DNA from: Actinomycetes bacterium
Lineage (GTDB): Bacteria; Actinomycetota; Actinomycetes; Propionibacteriales; Propionibacteriaceae
NCBI GenBank assembly: GCA_009785885.1
Contig: WQUE01000072.1
Span: 1 to 7,046 of the forward strand
Direction: 5' to 3'
DNA: 7,046 bases
The position numbers and the translations under genes are program-made. The notes under the pieces are model-generated. The model saw nothing but the letters and a program-made list of their open reading frames with translations. It did not search any database and was not told the origin of the DNA. Shown here one piece after another: positions 1 to 6,920 of the stretch (its first letter is position 1; each line of letters begins with the position of its first letter).

Positions 1-798
1 CTGGAGGTGTCGGCGCTGCACTCGCTGGCCGGGGAGGACCTGTCCGACGGGCTGATCACCCGGCCGCCGCTGGCCGATCCGCACTACAACGCGACGCTCG
101 CGGCGATGGTCGGCGGCGGCAGCCGGCTGGCCCGTCCGGGGGCGATCTCGCTCGCCCATCGCGGCGTCCTCTTCCTGGACGAGGCCCCCGAGTTCGCCCC
201 GCACGTCATGGAGGCGCTGCGCACACCCTTGGAGTCCGGGGTGATCGCGATCGCCCGCAGTCAGGGGATCGTCCGGTTCCCGGCACGGTTCCAGCTGGTG
301 CTCGCCGCGAACCCGTGCCCGTGCGGCCAGGCCGGTACGCCCGGCGCGATGTGCCGCTGCACGCCGATGGCCATCCGGCGCTACAACCAGCGCCTCAGCG
401 GACCGGTCCTCGACCGGATCGACATCCACCAGCATCTGCTGCCGGCGCAGACCCGGCTGGCCGCCGCGCTGGATCCGTCCCCCGAAACGACGGTCGTCGT
501 CGCCGCCCGGGTCGCCGAGGCGCGGGCGCGGGCGCGGCGCCGTCTGGCCGGTCTCGGCTGGTCGGTGAACGCGGAGGTTCCGGGCGGGGTCGTCCGCAAG
601 ACGCTGCCGTCCCCCGGCGACACGCGCCTGCTGGATGAGGCCGTCGCGCGTGGGCGCCTGTCGGCGCGCGGCATCGACAAGGTGATTCGCCTCGCCTGGA
701 CGCTGGCCGATCTGGCCGGGCGCGACCGTGTCGCCGCGGACGATCTGGGGGCGGCGATGGGCCTGCACGCCGGCGACTGGCAGGCGGTGGCGGCATGA
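1..798 (+). CDS. comM: ComM/YifB-family Mg-chelatase-like AAA+ ATPase, C-terminal part (5' end cut by window)
   Basis: The frame is open from base 1 (Leu-Glu-Val...), so the 5' end lies outside; the GTG at 7 is an internal Val codon, not a start. 265 codons are visible of a family that is usually about 500 residues. The missing part should hold the N-terminal Lon-protease-like domain and Walker A. Visible residues show Walker B VLFLDE (56-61), the sensor region ANPCPCG (103-109) followed by CRC (118-120), which supplies the family's four conserved cysteines, and the LSGPVLDRID arginine-finger segment (132-141). A C-terminal Mg-chelatase-like helical domain ends the protein. ComM in Gram-negative bacteria is a hexameric helicase that drives branch migration during transformation; its role in actinobacteria is not established. 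The stop overlaps the dprA start (ATGA), so the two are translationally coupled in one operon. The frame is intact. Family assignment is firm; the precise role is inferred. Confidence 0.95.
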   Translation: MEVSALHSLAGEDLSDGLITRPPLADPHYNATLAAMVGGGSRLARPGAISLAHRGVLFLDEAPEFAPHVMEALRTPLESGVIAIARSQGIVRFPARFQLVLAANPCPCGQAGTPGAMCRCTPMAIRRYNQRLSGPVLDRIDIHQHLLPAQTRLAAALDPSPETTVVVAARVAEARARARRRLAGLGWSVNAEVPGGVVRKTLPSPGDTRLLDEAVARGRLSARGIDKVIRLAWTLADLAGRDRVAADDLGAAMGLHAGDWQAVAA

Positions 799-1958
799 CG
801 TGGGACGAGGAACGACTGGCCCGGGCCGTGCTGACCTGCGTCGTGGATCCTGGTGACGACCGTCTGGCGGGCCTTCTCGCCCGGGAGGGCGCGGCGGCGG
901 TGCTGGCCGGCCTGCGGGCCAGCCACCGCGATGACGTCTGGCCGAGGCGGGCCAGGGAACTCGATCCGGCGTGCCTCGTGGAGCGGACGCGGGCGCACGG
1001 CCTGAGGTTCATCGTGCCGGGCGATGCCGAGTGGCCGACGCGGCTGGACGATCTCGCGCGTTGCGGCCAGCTGAACGGCATGGGCGGCGTGCCGTTCGGC
1101 CTGTGGGCGACCGGACCGGGCGATGTGGCGGCGATGTCGGCGCAGGCGGTGGCGATCGTCGGTTCACGGGCGTCCAGCTCGTACGGGGAGCGCGTCGGCG
1201 CCGACCTCGGGGTCGCGTTGGCCGGCGGGGCGTCCGGCCGTCCCGTCTGGACGGTCGTGTCGGGCGGCGCCTACGGGATCGATGCTGCGGCGCACCGGGG
1301 CGCGTTGGCGGCGCGCGGGCCGACGATCGGGGTGTACGCGGGCGGCCTCGATGTCGCCTACCCGCTGGGCAACGCCGACCTGTTCGAACGGCTGCGCGGC
1401 GAGTGCGTGGTCGTCTCGGAGGTGCCGCCGGGGCACAGCCCCAGCCGGCGTGGCTTTCTGGCGCGTAACCGCCTGATCGCGGCGTTGGCGACGGGTGTCG
1501 TCGTGGTCGAGGCGGCCGCCCGCTCGGGGGCGAAGAACTCGGCCGCGTGGGCGGACCTGCTGCACCGCGTCGTGATGGCGGTGCCGGGGCCCGTGTACTC
1601 GGTGACGTCCGTCGGGACCCACCAGTTGATTCGCGACGGGCGGGCCAGCCTCGTGACCGGACCCGACGACGTGTGGGCCTTGCTCGCGCCGCTCGGCGTG
1701 GCGGACGTGGACGTGACGCGCGGCCAGGCGCGCCTGTTCGATCGGCTGAGTCACGACCAGCAGGCGGTGTTCGAGGCCTTCCCGGCACGGGGGACCACGA
1801 CGGTCGGGGAGTTGTCCGTCCGCAGTGGCGTGCCGATGGCCGGCTGCCACGCCGCCCTGACCGCACTCGTCTCGCTCGGCCTCATCGCCGCCTCCGGCGA
1901 TGGTACGTGGCGACTGGCTCGGCGCGCGGCCCCGGGCCGTCCGGTGGGGCCGGGATAG
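795..1958 (+). CDS. dprA: DNA-processing protein DprA (Smf)
   Basis: Cytoplasmic single-stranded DNA-binding protein that, in transformable bacteria, protects incoming ssDNA and loads RecA onto it. The 387 residues match the usual 360-400. An N-terminal helical segment (about 1-95) is followed by the Rossmann-like DprA domain: VAIVGSR (119-125), SGGAYGID (156-163), the EVPPG segment (209-213), RNRLIAA (224-230), EAAARSGAKNSA (239-250) and MAVPGPV (261-267). These are the phosphate- and DNA-binding signature segments. A C-terminal winged-helix domain follows (about 314-375, LFDRL...TWRLA), as in many full-length DprA proteins. The ATG at 795 sits in the ATGA overlap with the upstream gene and has only a weak G-rich sequence before it, which suggests translational coupling. 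Known competence is rare in actinobacteria, so here it may serve general recombination. The gene is complete with no frameshift. Confidence 0.97.
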   Translation: MTWDEERLARAVLTCVVDPGDDRLAGLLAREGAAAVLAGLRASHRDDVWPRRARELDPACLVERTRAHGLRFIVPGDAEWPTRLDDLARCGQLNGMGGVPFGLWATGPGDVAAMSAQAVAIVGSRASSSYGERVGADLGVALAGGASGRPVWTVVSGGAYGIDAAAHRGALAARGPTIGVYAGGLDVAYPLGNADLFERLRGECVVVSEVPPGHSPSRRGFLARNRLIAALATGVVVVEAAARSGAKNSAAWADLLHRVVMAVPGPVYSVTSVGTHQLIRDGRASLVTGPDDVWALLAPLGVADVDVTRGQARLFDRLSHDQQAVFEAFPARGTTTVGELSVRSGVPMAGCHAALTALVSLGLIAASGDGTWRLARRAAPGRPVGPG

Positions 1959-1961
1959 TGG

Positions 1962-2201
1962 TCAGGGGCGGTCGGCGTGCGCCGGAGGATGCCAGGCGGG
2001 CGCGGGCGGAGCCGCGGGAACCGGCGCCACGTCCGGATCGATCACGACCTGGCGGGTGGTGTAGTCGACATGCACGCGGCCGGGCACGGGTCCCTTGTCG
2101 AGGGCCGGCATGACGAGGACGCGGTGGTTCTGGAACTCCTGGTACTCACGCCAATGGCGCATGCCGGGCGCGAAGATGGTTTCCAGGGTGTCCATGCTCA
2201 T
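1962..2201 (-). CDS. Small DUF6191-like protein (function unknown)
   Basis: A 79-residue protein starting MSMDTLETIFAPGMRHWREY. It lies inside a much longer minus-strand open frame that only shadows sbcD upstream; the true start is set by composition and by the ribosome site. From memory, the pattern (hydrophobic N-terminus, F.PG.RH..E...F....V, then a PG.V.VD...  .VVID block at 39-55) resembles DUF6191 proteins of actinobacteria. I cannot run a profile search. Residues 56-79 are a Pro/Ala/His-rich tail, probably disordered. There is no signal peptide and no clear membrane span. Two ATG codons fit: 2201, with GGAAGG ten bases upstream, and 2195, with AGGTG ten bases upstream. The gene converges on dprA with three bases between the stop codons, and diverges from sbcD. 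A gene here is well supported by its non-repetitive, ordinary protein composition against the Arg/Ala-rich shadow frames; the function is unknown. Confidence 0.82.
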   Translation of the reverse strand: MSMDTLETIFAPGMRHWREYQEFQNHRVLVMPALDKGPVPGRVHVDYTTRQVVIDPDVAPVPAAPPAPAWHPPAHADRP

Positions 2202-2267
2202 GCGGCACCTGCCTTCCGGGGCACGTCCACCGCGGAAAGATCGCGGGGTTCGCGCGCCCCTGTGTCC

Positions 2268-2273
2268 AGCGTA
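2268..2273 (-). promoter_or_regulatory. Putative -10 box (TACGCT) of the small minus-strand gene
   Basis: On the minus strand the sequence reads GGCTACGCTGG, containing TACGCT, which fits the TANNNT actinobacterial housekeeping -10. No good TTGACA-like -35 lies 16-18 bases upstream. Transcription would start near 2261 and give a leader of about 60 bases. The box lies within an interrupted inverted repeat (CTGTG-N11-CACAG, 2260-2280). The call rests on the motif and its position in the divergent intergenic region. Confidence 0.45.
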
Positions 2274-2332
2274 GCCACAGTCGGGACCCGGCGTGCGGCG
2301 CGAGGGGACCTGGAATTGTCGGTGGCGGCCCC

Positions 2333-2338
2333 TACCCT
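2333..2338 (+). promoter_or_regulatory. Putative -10 box (TACCCT) giving a leaderless sbcD transcript
   Basis: TACCCT ends seven bases before the sbcD ATG at 2346, so transcription would begin at or next to the start codon. This is the usual layout of leaderless actinobacterial genes. The only purine-rich stretch, GGGGGT (2340-2345), directly abuts the ATG and is too close to act as a normal Shine-Dalgarno site. The -35 region is not recognisable (TTGTCG at 2316-2321 is too near). The call is inferred from spacing. Confidence 0.5.
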
Positions 2339-2345
2339 TGGGGGT

Positions 2346-3530
2346 ATGCGGATCATCCACACGGCCGACTGGCACATCGGGCGGTCGTTCCACGGCGTGC
2401 CGCTGCTGGAAGAGCAGCGGAAGTTCCTGGCGTGGCTGGCCGAGTTGGCCGCCGAACGGGCGGCGGATGCCGTCGTGGTGTCGGGCGACATCTACGACCG
2501 CGCCCTGCCGGGCGTCGAAGCGGTCCGCGTGCTGGAGGAAGGCCTCGACGCGATCGCGGGGCATGCGCGGGTCGTGCTGATCCCCGGCAACCACGACTCG
2601 GCTCAGCGGCTCGGTTTCGGCTCCCGGTGGTTCGACGACCGGTTGCGCATCCAGCCGACCGTGGCGGGCGCGACCAGCCCCATCGAGCTGCCCGGCGCCG
2701 CGGGACGTCCCGGGCTGCTGGTGTATGCCGTGCCGTACCTGGATCCCGACCTGGCAAGGCCGGACGTGGCGCGCCTCGCCGGTGTCGTGCCGGCTGACCT
2801 GGGGCGCTCGCACGAGGCGATCCTGCGGCCGATCCTCCAGGCCGCCCGCGACGATCTGGCGCGGCGCCGTGCCACGGGTCCGCGGATGGGGGCGATCTGC
2901 CTGGCCCACGCGTTCGTCGCGGGCGGGTCCATCAGCGAGTCCGAGCGGGACATCCGCATCGGCGGTGTGGACGTCGTCCCCGCCGAGGTGTTCGCGGGCT
3001 TCGACTACGTGGCGCTCGGCCACCTTCACGGTCCCCAGGCGGTCGGTGAGACGGCGGCGACCATGCGCTACGCCGGTTCCCCGCTGGCCTTCTCGTTCTC
3101 CGAGAAGGACCACCGCAAGTCGGTCGCGATCGTCGACATCGCCCCGGACGGCGTCGTCCGGGTGGACCTCGTCGAGACGCCCGTGCCGCGGCCGCTCAGC
3201 GACATCGAGGGGACCCTGGAGGAGGTCCTGTCCCCGGGTCACGCCGCCCAGCGTGACCACTGGGTCCGCATCACCGTGCGGGGGAAGACGCGTCCCGACA
3301 ACCTGCTCGGCACGTTGCGACGGGTGTTTCCGCACGTCGTCGAACACCGTTTCGTGCCGCTGGAGGCCGTCGGGGCGGGCCCGGTCGGGGTCGCCCGGGA
3401 CATCGCCGATCCCCTCGCGGTGGCCGACCTGTTCGTCGAGCAGGTCACCGGCGCGGCGGCGACGCCGCCCGAACAGGCGGTGCTGCGGCACGCCTACGAG
3501 AGAGCGTTGCGGGACGGGAGGGGCGTCTGA
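2346..3530 (+). CDS. sbcD: Exonuclease SbcCD subunit D (Mre11-like nuclease)
   Basis: Mn-dependent nuclease subunit of SbcCD, which with SbcC cuts DNA hairpins and trims blocked double-strand ends. The 394 residues match the usual 380-420. All metallophosphatase motifs are visible: ADWHIG with D8 and H10, SGDIYD with D48, PGNHDS with N82, H83 and D84, H188 in LAHAF, and GHLHG with H226 and H228. A capping region follows (about 255-340). The C-terminal part (about 340-394) is where the SbcC-binding segment is expected. The frame is open upstream to 1977, but MRIIHTADWH is the family's normal N-terminus, so ATG 2346 is the start. The upstream codons run through the intergenic region and the opposing gene. 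A TANNNT box seven bases before the ATG suggests leaderless expression. The stop codon overlaps the sbcC ATG by one base (TGATG), indicating an operon with coupled translation. Confidence 0.97.
   Translation: MRIIHTADWHIGRSFHGVPLLEEQRKFLAWLAELAAERAADAVVVSGDIYDRALPGVEAVRVLEEGLDAIAGHARVVLIPGNHDSAQRLGFGSRWFDDRLRIQPTVAGATSPIELPGAAGRPGLLVYAVPYLDPDLARPDVARLAGVVPADLGRSHEAILRPILQAARDDLARRRATGPRMGAICLAHAFVAGGSISESERDIRIGGVDVVPAEVFAGFDYVALGHLHGPQAVGETAATMRYAGSPLAFSFSEKDHRKSVAIVDIAPDGVVRVDLVETPVPRPLSDIEGTLEEVLSPGHAAQRDHWVRITVRGKTRPDNLLGTLRRVFPHVVEHRFVPLEAVGAGPVGVARDIADPLAVADLFVEQVTGAAATPPEQAVLRHAYERALRDGRGV
3517..3521 (+). promoter_or_regulatory. Strong ribosome binding site of sbcC
   Basis: GGAGG, within GGGAGGGG, lies eight bases before the sbcC ATG at 3530 and inside the last codons of sbcD. 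It supports this start and shows that sbcC can be initiated independently as well as by coupling from the sbcD stop. Confidence 0.75.
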
Positions 3531-6500
3531 TGCGCGTGCTGCGGCTCGGGCTGGCCAACATCGGCCCCTACGTCGATCCGGTGCGGATCGACTTCACGAC
3601 GCTCGGGCTCGACGGCCCGTTCCTGCTGGAGGGCCCGACCGGGGCGGGCAAGTCCACCCTGATCGATGCGATCGTGTTCGCGCTGTACGGCAAGGTCTCG
3701 GGCCGCGAGTCGGACGAGGCCCGGCTGGTCTCGACGTTCCGGGAGCCGGGCGAGATCCCGTGGGTCGAGTTGGAGGTGGAGACGCGGCGCGGCGTGTACC
3801 GGGTGCACCGCAGCCCGGCCCACACCCGGCCGGCCCGGCGGGGTGGCGGGGACGTCACGGAGAACGCCCAGGCGCGGCTGTGGAAGCTCGACGAGCCGGG
3901 TTCGGCCGGCACCCCGGTGTGCGTGCGCGTCGAGGAGGTCAATCGCGAGCTGCGGGACGCCATCGGATTGACGTGCGACCAGTTCACGCAGACCGTTGTG
4001 CTGCCGCAGGGTGACTTCGCCAGTTTCCTCCACGCCACACCGGAGGAACGCAAGGGCATCCTGACGAGGGTTTTCGGTACCCAGGTGTACGACGACATGC
4101 TCGCCGCGCTCGACGAGTCCGCACGGGCGCACGAAACCGCGGCGGCGACGGCCGAATCGTCGTGGCGGGGCGCAGCGGCGACGTTCGCGTCGCTGTCCTG
4201 GCCGGGCGGGGCGGACGAGGACGGCCCGGCGGCACGCTTCGCGGCGGCAGTCGCGTCGGCGGACCGTGAGATGGCCGATCGGCTCGCGACCGCGCGCTGC
4301 GAGGCGGCGGCGTCCCACGTGGGGGCGGAGCGCGACGCCGTGGCCGAGGCCGAAGCGGGCTTGGCGTCGGCGGAGGCGACGCTGCGTGAAGCCGAACAGG
4401 GCAACGCCTTGGCGGCGCAATGGGCGGCGTTGCAGGCCGAGCGCACCCGCCTGTCCGACCGGACCGAGGCGATGGAGGCTGAGCGGAAGGCCCTCGTTGC
4501 GGCCGAACGGGCCGAGCGGGCGCGGCAGCCGATTCGGGGCTGGCGGGACGCCCGTGACCGGATGGTGGCGACGCAGCGGGTCCTGGACGAGGCGGCCGGC
4601 CGGGCGGTCGCCGCCGTGGATGTGCCACCGCGTCCGGGTGAGGACGCCCCCGAGGAGGTGGTCGGGACGTGGTTGCGGGCGCTCACGGCGGCGCGCCTGC
4701 GGTGTGAGCAGGACCGGGCGGGGATCGCGGCGTGGTTGGACCGGGCGTCGGCGTACCAGACGTCGGCGGCGGACCTGGCCGGGGACCGCGCGGCGGCCGG
4801 CGCCGAGGCCACGGCGGTCGCCAGGGCCGAGGAGAACCTGCGCGAGGGTGATGCGGCCATCGCCGCGCTGATGGCGGAACTCGCCGCGGCCGAGGCGGCG
4901 GCGGTGCTGCTGCCCGGTGCCCGGGTGGCGCGCGACCAGGCGCAGGCAGCGCTCGACCGCGTGCGCGAGCGTGAGTCGCTGGCGAACAGATGCGAGGCCG
5001 CCCAGGCGCGGATGGAGGCGCTCGCCGGGCGGTTGGGCGACGCCGTGCGGGCGCACGCGGACGCCCACGCGGCCTGGCTGGGCGGCCTGGCGGCCGACCT
5101 GGCGTCCGAACTGATCGACGGGCAGCCGTGCCCGGTGTGCGGCTCGGCAGAGCATCCCTCGCCCGCCCGGACGGTCGAGGGCCACGCGACACGGTCGGCG
5201 GTGGACGCGTCCGCGGCGGCCGAGGCCGAGGCGGCGCACGCCCTGGGGACGGCTCGCGAAGAGGCGGCGGGTCTCCAGGCGGTCTGGGAGCAGACCGTCC
5301 AAGCGGCGGGCGGCGTCACACGTGAGAATGCCGAGGCCTCCCGGGAGGCGGCCGCCGGGGCGGTCGAGGCGGCCGAACGGGCCGTCGCGCGGGTCGCGGC
5401 CATCACCGCCGAGGTGCGCGCGGGACAGGCTCGGCAGGCCGAGGAGCGCGCCGGCCTGGACGTGCGGCGTGCGGCGCTGGTCCACCGTGAGGGCGGGTTC
5501 GCAGCCAGGGAGGCGGCCCTGGCCGCCGAGCGTGCTGCGCTGGACGCCGAGGAGCGGGTCGCCGGCTCCTTTGAGGCCCGTGCGATGTCCTTGCGGGACC
5601 GGGCCGAGGTTCTTGACGCCCTGGTGGATGCAGGGAACGCCGGCCTGGAGGCCCGCCGGGCCGCCGCGCAGCGCGAGGCCGAGGTGACGGCGCTTCTCGC
5701 GGGCCTCGGGTTCGCGGACGTGGCGGCGGTCGGGGCGGCGCTCGTGCCACCCGCCGAGTTGGCCCGTCGGACGCAGGCGCTCACCGCGTTCGACGAAGCC
5801 CGGGCGGGGGTGGAAGCCCGGCTGGCCGGCCTGGCGGGCGCCGGCGAGGCGTTCGCGGTGGATGAGGCTCCGCTGCGGGCATGCGTCGAGGCGTGCCGGG
5901 GTGTGGCGGAGCGCTGCCACGAGCGGCTCGGCGCCGCTGTGCACCAGGCGCATGCGGTGGAGGCGGCCTTGGCCGACCTGCGGGGCCGGGCGGTTGCCCT
6001 GGCCGCGTGCGAGGCCGAGAGCCGGCCGTGGGCGCGGATGCGTCGGGTCGCGTCCGGGCAGAACGACCTGTCCATGACGTTGCCCACGTTCGTGCTCATC
6101 AGGCGGTTCGACGAGGTGCTGGATCTCGCCAACCAGCGGCTCATCGCGATGACCGACGGCCGCTACGAACTGGAGCGCAGCGACGATCGTGAGGGCCGGA
6201 CGCGCCGTCAGGGGCTCGGCCTCGCGATGATCGACCACGATGCGGACGACGCGCGGCGCCCCACCCGCACCCTGTCCGGCGGTGAGACGTTCCTGACCTC
6301 GCTGGCGCTGGCCCTCGGCCTGTCGGACGCGGTCACGGCCGAGGCGGGCGGCATCGAACTGGGCACGCTGTGGGTCGACGAAGGGTTCGGTTCGCTCGAC
6401 GGGGAGAACCTCGACCGGGTGATGGCGCAGTTGGCCGCCTTGCGGGTGGGCGGACGGCAGGTCGGCGTGATCAGCCACGTGGAGGACATGGTGGTCCGGA

Positions 6501-6592
6501 TCACCGACCGGCTGACAGTCCACTCGCGCGGCGACGGCACCTCGATGCTGACCTGCACCATCCCCGGCGTCGTGGAGGCGGCACCGGCGTGA
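3530..6592 (+). CDS. sbcC: Exonuclease SbcCD subunit C (Rad50-like SMC ATPase)
   Basis: ATPase and DNA-tether subunit of the SbcCD nuclease. The 1020 residues are typical. The N-terminal ABC half holds Walker A GPTGAGKS (35-42) and the Q-loop region VVLPQGDF (Q160). Two long Ala/Glu/Arg-rich coiled-coil arms (about 195-530 and 545-860) flank the zinc hook CPVC (C534 and C537), where two molecules dimerise through one zinc ion. The C-terminal half begins near MRRVASGQNDLSMT and holds the signature LSGGE (915-919), Walker B LWVDE (947-951), D-loop GSLD (954-957) and the switch histidine H983 in ISHVEDM. Every catalytic element is present, so the enzyme should be active. The hook is almost exactly central, as equal arms require. 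It starts on the last base of the sbcD stop. Antisense frames over this gene stay open for up to about 1000 codons only because of the GC bias. Confidence 0.97.
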   Translation: MRVLRLGLANIGPYVDPVRIDFTTLGLDGPFLLEGPTGAGKSTLIDAIVFALYGKVSGRESDEARLVSTFREPGEIPWVELEVETRRGVYRVHRSPAHTRPARRGGGDVTENAQARLWKLDEPGSAGTPVCVRVEEVNRELRDAIGLTCDQFTQTVVLPQGDFASFLHATPEERKGILTRVFGTQVYDDMLAALDESARAHETAAATAESSWRGAAATFASLSWPGGADEDGPAARFAAAVASADREMADRLATARCEAAASHVGAERDAVAEAEAGLASAEATLREAEQGNALAAQWAALQAERTRLSDRTEAMEAERKALVAAERAERARQPIRGWRDARDRMVATQRVLDEAAGRAVAAVDVPPRPGEDAPEEVVGTWLRALTAARLRCEQDRAGIAAWLDRASAYQTSAADLAGDRAAAGAEATAVARAEENLREGDAAIAALMAELAAAEAAAVLLPGARVARDQAQAALDRVRERESLANRCEAAQARMEALAGRLGDAVRAHADAHAAWLGGLAADLASELIDGQPCPVCGSAEHPSPARTVEGHATRSAVDASAAAEAEAAHALGTAREEAAGLQAVWEQTVQAAGGVTRENAEASREAAAGAVEAAERAVARVAAITAEVRAGQARQAEERAGLDVRRAALVHREGGFAAREAALAAERAALDAEERVAGSFEARAMSLRDRAEVLDALVDAGNAGLEARRAAAQREAEVTALLAGLGFADVAAVGAALVPPAELARRTQALTAFDEARAGVEARLAGLAGAGEAFAVDEAPLRACVEACRGVAERCHERLGAAVHQAHAVEAALADLRGRAVALAACEAESRPWARMRRVASGQNDLSMTLPTFVLIRRFDEVLDLANQRLIAMTDGRYELERSDDREGRTRRQGLGLAMIDHDADDARRPTRTLSGGETFLTSLALALGLSDAVTAEAGGIELGTLWVDEGFGSLDGENLDRVMAQLAALRVGGRQVGVISHVEDMVVRITDRLTVHSRGDGTSMLTCTIPGVVEAAPA

Positions 6593-6641
6593 GGCGAGGG
6601 TGTCCGGCCGGGCTGGTCCGCCCCGTCCCGTCCGGACCCGC

Positions 6642-6647
6642 TACGCT
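6642..6647 (+). promoter_or_regulatory. Putative -10 box (TACGCT) of the small membrane-protein gene
   Basis: CTACGCTGG (6641-6649) contains a TANNNT -10 in the 77-bp gap after sbcC. Transcription would begin near 6653, giving a leader of about 16 bases that is just long enough to hold the ribosome binding site. No clear -35 is seen. The same nine bases occur at the divergent promoter near 2270 on the minus strand. Confidence 0.5.
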
Positions 6648-6653
6648 GGGGGC

Positions 6654-6661
6654 AGAGGAGG
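6654..6661 (+). promoter_or_regulatory. Ribosome binding site deciding the start of the small membrane-protein gene
   Basis: AGAGGAGG lies eight bases before ATG 6670 but only two bases before the in-frame GTG at 6664. It therefore favours the ATG as the start codon. Confidence 0.75.
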
Positions 6662-6669
6662 CAGTGCAG

Positions 6670-6852
6670 ATGCAGTTGGATCGCTTCTTGAAGATCTTCC
6701 TGGTTGTGGTCGCGGGGGTCATCGTGTTCCGCGTCGTCGGCTTCGTGGTCAGTGCCCTGATGTGGCTGTTCTGGGTCGCCCTGATCGTGGCGGCCGTCGC
6801 GATCCCGATCGCCTACATCGCCCGGCGTGCCGTCGGCCCGGGCGATCGCTGA
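6670..6852 (+). CDS. Small integral membrane protein (function unknown)
   Basis: A 60-residue protein beginning MQLDRFLKIF. Residues 8-50 are almost wholly hydrophobic (Val, Ile, Leu, Phe, Ala, Trp), long enough for two membrane helices (about 8-28 and 30-50). The first carries a single Arg at 21; the tail ARRAVGPGDR is positively charged and probably cytoplasmic. A strong Shine-Dalgarno sequence and a -10 box stand directly upstream, which supports expression independent of sbcDC. The composition differs sharply from the shadow frames. The same frame is open for about 100 codons upstream, through the end of sbcC and the gap, but the ribosome site marks ATG 6670. I recognise it only as the kind of short hypothetical membrane protein common in actinobacteria. 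Nothing here indicates a function or a link to SbcCD. Confidence 0.82.
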   Translation: MQLDRFLKIFLVVVAGVIVFRVVGFVVSALMWLFWVALIVAAVAIPIAYIARRAVGPGDR

Positions 6853-6879
6853 ACCGCCTGGGGGCGTCCTCATGGATCG

Positions 6880-6900
6880 ACCAGCCGGCCGCGGGCTGGT
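6880..6900 (+). terminator. GC-rich stem-loop, possible terminator after the small membrane-protein gene
   Basis: ACCAGCC (6880-6886) pairs with GGCTGGT (6894-6900) around a seven-base loop, 28 bases after the stop codon at 6852. No T-run follows, which is common for stem-loop terminators in high-GC actinobacteria. A further GGCTGG at 6905-6910 could pair alternatively with the same left arm. The location between a gene end and a tRNA promoter fits a terminator, but such short stems occur by chance in DNA this rich in GC. Confidence 0.4.
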
Positions 6901-6920
6901 GGTCGGCTGGACTGGGGTGC

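Noticed and set aside
1977..2345. In-frame 5' extension of sbcD by 123 codons
   Set aside because: It crosses the opposing gene and the promoter region, and SbcD proteins begin with M(R/K)I.HT.DWH, which matches ATG 2346 exactly.
2202..3491. Upstream 430 codons of the minus-strand frame that ends in the small gene
   Set aside because: Antisense to sbcD, with Arg/Asp/His-rich shadow composition. Protein-like composition begins only at the ATG at 2201.
2725..4014. Plus-strand 429-codon frame across the sbcD-sbcC junction
   Set aside because: Arg/Ser/Thr-rich shadow in another frame of two well-supported genes, with no recognisable motif.
5129..5164. CPVCGSAEHPSP in sbcC as an unusual zinc-binding insertion
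   Set aside because: This is the standard SbcC/Rad50 zinc hook at the expected mid-protein position, not a novel element.
3494..6523. A minus-strand open frame of 1009 codons antisense to sbcC, and another of 858 codons at 3568-6144
   Set aside because: They overlap an intact sbcC with all ATPase motifs. The translations are Arg/Gly/His- or Ala/Ser/Arg-rich with no domain motif, as expected when GC-biased codons are read in other frames.
6615..6638. Inverted repeat GGTCCG...CGGACC after sbcC as a terminator
   Set aside because: Only a six-base stem with a 12-base loop, competing with GTCCGG at 6602-6607 for the same right arm. There is no T-run, and it lies directly against the next promoter.
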